This document shows, piece after piece, positions 62,867-64,000 of a stretch of DNA of 64,000 nucleotides. The notes under the pieces were generated by a model. The model saw only the letters and a program-made list of their open reading frames with translations, was not told the DNA's origin and searched no databases. A program made the position numbers and the translations under genes. Origin of the DNA: Sporosarcina koreensis (GTDB lineage Bacteria; Bacillota; Bacilli; Bacillales_A; Planococcaceae); NCBI RefSeq assembly GCF_001531445.1, contig NZ_LQYA01000007.1, positions 53,275-117,274 on the forward strand, read 5' to 3'. Within the stretch, counting starts at the first letter, position 1. Each line of letters begins with the position of its first letter.

Positions 62867-63811
62867 ATGATGAATAAACAAGCAGAACAAGAATTATTTC
62901 GCGCCGTTGATCTTGATCAATATGATAATGAAAACGTTTTCCGCCCAAGTTTAAGCGTTTGGAAGGAAACAGTCATCAATATAGTAAAGAATAAGTTGGC
63001 ACTTTTAGGTTTGACGTTACTTTTGCTGATCGTGTCATTGGCAATTGTAGGACCCATGATGGCACCATACTCCGGATCCGAACAGAACTTACTGAATGCG
63101 AATGTTGAACCGTCCAAAGAACATTGGTTTGGAACGGATGATCTCGGTCGGGATGTGTGGGTGAGAACATGGTTAGGGGCTAGGGTTTCCTTAACGATTG
63201 GCTTTGCGGCTGCTCTCATCGACTTGATTCTTGGTTTAATCGTTGGAGGCATTTCTGGTTACATGGCTGGTAGAGGTAAAAGAGGTGACCGTATTGATGG
63301 GTTGCTTATGAGATTGGTAGAGATTCTATACGGCATACCTTACTTGCTCCTCGTTATCTTGTTGATGGTTGTTATGGAGCCAGGGATTACGACAATTATT
63401 ATCGCGCTTTCTGTAACTGGCTGGGTTGGCATGGCACGAATCGTACGTGGTCAAATATTGCAATTGAAATCACAAGAGTATATTAAGGCAGCAGAAAAAC
63501 TAGGAACGAGTACATCCAAAATCATCACTCGTCATTTATTGCCAAACACAATGGGGATTATTATTGTCAACCTTACATTTACGATCCCTTCAGCTATATT
63601 CGCAGAGTCTTTCTTAAGTTTTATCGGCTTAGGCGTACAAGCACCGATCGCTAGTTGGGGAACAATGGCAAATGACGCATTGGGCGTTATTTTAAGTGGG
63701 CAATGGTGGCGCCTGTTTTTCCCAGGGTTGATGATTTCCCTTACAATGTTTGCCTTCAATGCATTCGGTGATGGATTGCAAGATGCCTTGGACCCTAGAG
63801 CACGTAAATAA
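62867..63811 (+). CDS. Oligopeptide-type ABC transporter permease, OppC family
   Basis: The 314-residue protein has the OppC motif WFGTDDLGRDVWVRTWLGARVSLTIG and the EAA loop KAAEKLGTSTSKIITRHLLPN. One of two adjacent ATGs (62867 or 62870) after GGAAGG is the start. It lies one base after the OppB stop. It forms the channel with the OppB protein; the substrate is unknown but is probably the source of the AbgA-like enzyme's amide. Confidence 0.92.
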   Translation: MMNKQAEQELFRAVDLDQYDNENVFRPSLSVWKETVINIVKNKLALLGLTLLLLIVSLAIVGPMMAPYSGSEQNLLNANVEPSKEHWFGTDDLGRDVWVRTWLGARVSLTIGFAAALIDLILGLIVGGISGYMAGRGKRGDRIDGLLMRLVEILYGIPYLLLVILLMVVMEPGITTIIIALSVTGWVGMARIVRGQILQLKSQEYIKAAEKLGTSTSKIITRHLLPNTMGIIIVNLTFTIPSAIFAESFLSFIGLGVQAPIASWGTMANDALGVILSGQWWRLFFPGLMISLTMFAFNAFGDGLQDALDPRARK

Positions 63812-63862
63812 TGTCCAAAGAATAAATAGAGTTGAAAATAGAGTGAACTGGTAGGTGTTTGT

Positions 63863-64000
63863 ATGACCCGTTTATTGGAAGTTAGAAATCTAGGCGTGAA
63901 TTTCAAAACATATGGCGGTGAAGTTAAGGCGGTTCGGGATGTTTCATTTCATGTTAATAAAGGGGAAATCGTGGCTATCGTTGGTGAAAGTGGCAGTGGG
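63863..64000 (+). CDS. Oligopeptide-type ABC transporter ATPase (partial, runs off right edge)
   Basis: The first 46 residues are visible: [14 protein letters not shown].., then a start of Walker A IVGESGSG at the window edge. This matches the N-terminus of OppD-type ATPases, perhaps a fused OppD-OppF. ATG 63863 has GTAGGTG upstream. It continues the operon with the two permeases. Confidence 0.88.
   Translation, partial: MTRLLEVRNLGVNFKTYGGEVKAVRDVSFHVNKGEIVAIVGESGSG

Noticed and set aside
1..64000. CRISPR arrays, tRNA or rRNA genes, intact transposases
   Set aside because: No regularly spaced repeats, cloverleaf-like sequences or transposase frames were recognised on reading through; a tRNAscan or IS search was not possible here.

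Overview
The window reads as chromosomal DNA of a low-GC Gram-positive bacterium. Strong AGGAGG-type ribosome binding sites, frequent TTG and GTG starts, SLH-domain and lipoprotein export signals and Rho-independent hairpins with U-tracts all point to Bacillota. The gene content (many Opp-type ABC transporters, MalT-like LuxR regulators, TRAP and TTT carboxylate transporters, FCD-type GntR regulators) fits a soil Bacillales member. A Planococcaceae or Sporosarcina-like host is my best inference, not a proven assignment. I see no tRNA, rRNA, CRISPR array, phage module or intact insertion sequence. The window is almost entirely catabolic and transport clusters, each with its own local regulator.

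Layout. 1-4390: a minus-strand catabolic operon (TrmB-type regulator, cyclase-family hydrolase, Na+/solute symporter fused to a C-terminal winged-helix region, FAA-hydrolase-family enzyme cut by the window edge). 4391-8650: a MalT-like LuxR regulator, a NarL-like response regulator and a GC-rich intergenic repeat. 8650-15822: a divergent peptide/nickel-type ABC transporter in which every part is remodelled: the two ATPases are fused, both permeases carry long N-terminal extensions, and the substrate-binding lipoprotein has its C-terminal segment at the N-terminus, an apparent circular permutation. 15918-22192: two secreted proteins (FecR-like with a proline spacer; SLH plus NHL repeats) beside a second MalT-like regulator. 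22559-31971: a TetR-controlled Opp transporter with an M14 peptidase-like enzyme, then an esterase and a PaiB-like protein.

32221-43563: a long plus-strand cluster for amino sugar and hexuronate use (symporter, AGE epimerase, ceramidase-like protein, NagB-like, NagA-like, SIS protein, ROK regulator, mannonate dehydratase, SDR oxidoreductase, KDPG aldolase, KDG kinase). Together the last four convert fructuronate or mannonate to pyruvate and glyceraldehyde-3-phosphate. 43564-50171: a GntR-dctPQM-proline racemase-like operon inside decaying DNA. This segment is bracketed by the 3' end of kdgK and a degraded second copy of that end, and contains remnants of a regulator, a DctM and a cupin. 50172-57139: a minus-strand operon with TctC-TctB-TctA, a split AbrB membrane protein, PrpF-like, PrpB-like and GntR genes, probably for uptake and cleavage of a tricarboxylic or branched carboxylic acid. 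57549-64000: a serine hydrolase, a GTP-cyclohydrolase-III-like regulator, an AbgA-like M20 amidohydrolase and the start of a third Opp-type transporter. The last two transcription units share a 12-bp motif overlapping or adjoining their likely promoters.

The most notable observations are the circularly permuted binding protein, the transporter-winged-helix fusion, the split AbrB, the racemase-fold enzyme lacking its second cysteine, the direct repeat of the kdgK end, and the shared operator-like motif near the right end.
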